In this document: positions 6,655-7,457 of the stretch, piece by piece | Position numbering within the stretch: the first letter of the stretch is position 1 | Layout: each line of letters begins with the position of its first letter | Source: Chryseosolibacter sp966080355 | Lineage (GTDB): Bacteria > Bacteroidota > Bacteroidia > Cytophagales > Cyclobacteriaceae | NCBI GenBank assembly: GCA_966080355.1 | Contig: CBHROW010000277.1 | Location: 1 to 7,457 of the forward strand | DNA length: 7,457 bases | Reading direction: 5' to 3' | Position numbers and translations under genes: made by a program | Notes under the pieces: generated by a model | Database searches by the model: none | What the model saw: only the letters and a program-made list of their open reading frames with translations | What the model was told of the DNA's origin: nothing

Positions 6655-6702
6655 CCCTGTCAGGTGGCAACTTGAGTAAGGTTTGGGTTACCATCTGACG
6701 GG
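6655..6702 (+). terminator. Strong hairpin after the RNA methyltransferase gene
   Basis: 6655-6671 pairs with 6687-6702: 15 base pairs including one G-U, with one bulged T (6658) and one C/A mismatch, around a 15-base loop. A short TTTT follows at 6705-6708. Best read as an imperfect terminator of the upstream gene; it could equally be a leader structure of the downstream gene. The rest of the 164-base gap holds a small GC-rich hairpin (CCGG 6723-6726 with CCGG 6738-6741) next to GGAGG at 6740-6744. Confidence 0.45.
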
Positions 6703-6764
6703 ACTTTTCACATAACCAGGTGCCGGTGCCCGCGTTGCCGGAGGAAATGCAAACAACCTTTTCT

Positions 6765-7457
6765 ATGAAAAATATAGTTACTACACTCGTTCTCTTTTCG
6801 TATGTGATTGCTGCAAGTGCGCAAGAACAAACGATCTCGAAAAGTTTCAGCAACATCAAATCCGTGAAGATCATGATGGCCTCTGGAGACGTCAATATTG
6901 TGAAAAGCAAAAATACGGAGACAAAGGTCACCGTAAAACATACCTATGGGACGGAAGGATTTAAGCCCGAGATGAGCGAATCGGACGGAAAATTAGTCAT
7001 CGGAGAAGATTTCAAATCGGGCAGCTGGAACGGCCACTCAACATGGACATTGGAAGTTCCCGATAACCTTACCATTCGGATCAACACAGGTTCTGGCGAT
7101 GTCACCATCGATCAATTGGCGGCTCATGTGACATCAAATTCAGGCTCTGGGAATATCGAACTCACCAACGTGAAGGGCGACCTGGACTTCCAAACCGGCT
7201 CGGGCGACATCGATCTCGACAACATTGACGGTACGTTTGAGATGAGTACCGGCTCAGGTGATATTCATGCAAAGGCCAGCAAAGGAATGTTCAACCTTCG
7301 CGCGGGATCCGGCAATATCAAAATGGAAAAAGTGAACGGTGACTTTGATATTGCTACGGGAAGCGGTGATGTGGATGTCAAGTATGCCATTCTCACAGCT
7401 TCCAGCCGATTCGCTACTGGCTCGGGTAACGCAACGGTTTTATTAAGCGCACCGCTG
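6765..7457 (+). CDS. Secreted DUF4097/GIN-like beta-repeat protein (3' end missing)
   Basis: An open frame of 231 codons that runs past the right edge. It begins with a signal peptide (MKNIVTTLVLFSYVIAASAQ, cleavage likely after Ala19), so the product is exported. The mature part has a first strand pair with ASGDVNI (39-45), a less regular stretch, then a ladder of [T/A/S]GSG[D/N][I/V] turns. The GSG triplets start at residues 109, 127, 145, 163, 181, 199 and 219: a spacing of exactly 18 five times, then 20. This regular pattern is that of the beta-strand repeat (DUF4097/DUF2807, 'head GIN domain') proteins common in Bacteroidota, thought to form a right-handed beta-helix; their function is largely unknown. 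The ATG at 6765 is chosen because it gives a canonical signal peptide; an in-frame ATG at 6747 would add MQTTFS. The GGAGG at 6740-6744 is badly spaced for either start. Confidence 0.87.
   Translation, partial: MKNIVTTLVLFSYVIAASAQEQTISKSFSNIKSVKIMMASGDVNIVKSKNTETKVTVKHTYGTEGFKPEMSESDGKLVIGEDFKSGSWNGHSTWTLEVPDNLTIRINTGSGDVTIDQLAAHVTSNSGSGNIELTNVKGDLDFQTGSGDIDLDNIDGTFEMSTGSGDIHAKASKGMFNLRAGSGNIKMEKVNGDFDIATGSGDVDVKYAILTASSRFATGSGNATVLLSAPL

Noticed and set aside
6601..6675. 24-codon frame directly after the TrmH-like stop, ending inside the hairpin, as a leader peptide
   Set aside because: No ribosome binding site, no run of regulatory codons, and no biosynthetic gene downstream; the length is expected by chance.
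6677..6685. TAAGGTTTG as a promoter element for the DUF4097-like gene
   Set aside because: It has one base too many between TA and TTTG and lies in the loop of the hairpin, without a convincing upstream box.

Overview
The window looks like chromosomal DNA from a member of the Bacteroidota, most likely of the Cytophagales type. The reasons are a perfect TAnnTTTG promoter element in front of mutS, starts without well-placed Shine-Dalgarno sequences, a HEIMNS-type histidine kinase, and a secreted beta-repeat (DUF4097/GIN-like) protein. This placement is inferred from gene style, not from a database match.

Layout, left to right. (1) The 3' part of a PAS/histidine kinase gene on the + strand, cut by the window edge. 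(2) A convergent intergenic region with a perfect bidirectional terminator hairpin, flanked by two facing arrays of AAAGCNN heptads. (3) A fatty-acid (acyl-CoA type) desaturase on the - strand. (4) A 351-base gap with facing AGTTGGC/AATTGGC heptad arrays, one of which starts one base after the mutS stop codon. (5) mutS, complete, on the - strand. (6) A 158-base gap holding a long imperfect hairpin built of GAANNNN heptads, then a T7 tract and the mutS promoter. (7) A small SAM-dependent methyltransferase with a signal peptide, on the - strand. (8) A divergent intergenic region with a cluster of GCATTCGA sites. (9) A TrmH/SpoU-type RNA 2'-O-methyltransferase on the + strand. (10) A structured leader followed by the start of a secreted DUF4097-like protein with an exact 18-residue repeat, cut by the right edge.

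The protein genes are mostly housekeeping and do not form one pathway: signalling, membrane lipid unsaturation, mismatch repair, methylation, RNA modification and an envelope protein. The most unusual signal is non-coding. Three gaps next to gene 3' ends each carry a pair of inward-facing arrays of short motifs with a 7-base pitch. The motif differs in each gap, but the layout (heptad phase, inverted pair, at or near a stop codon) is shared. In one case the hairpin plus T-tract would serve as the terminator of the methyltransferase gene immediately upstream of the mutS promoter.
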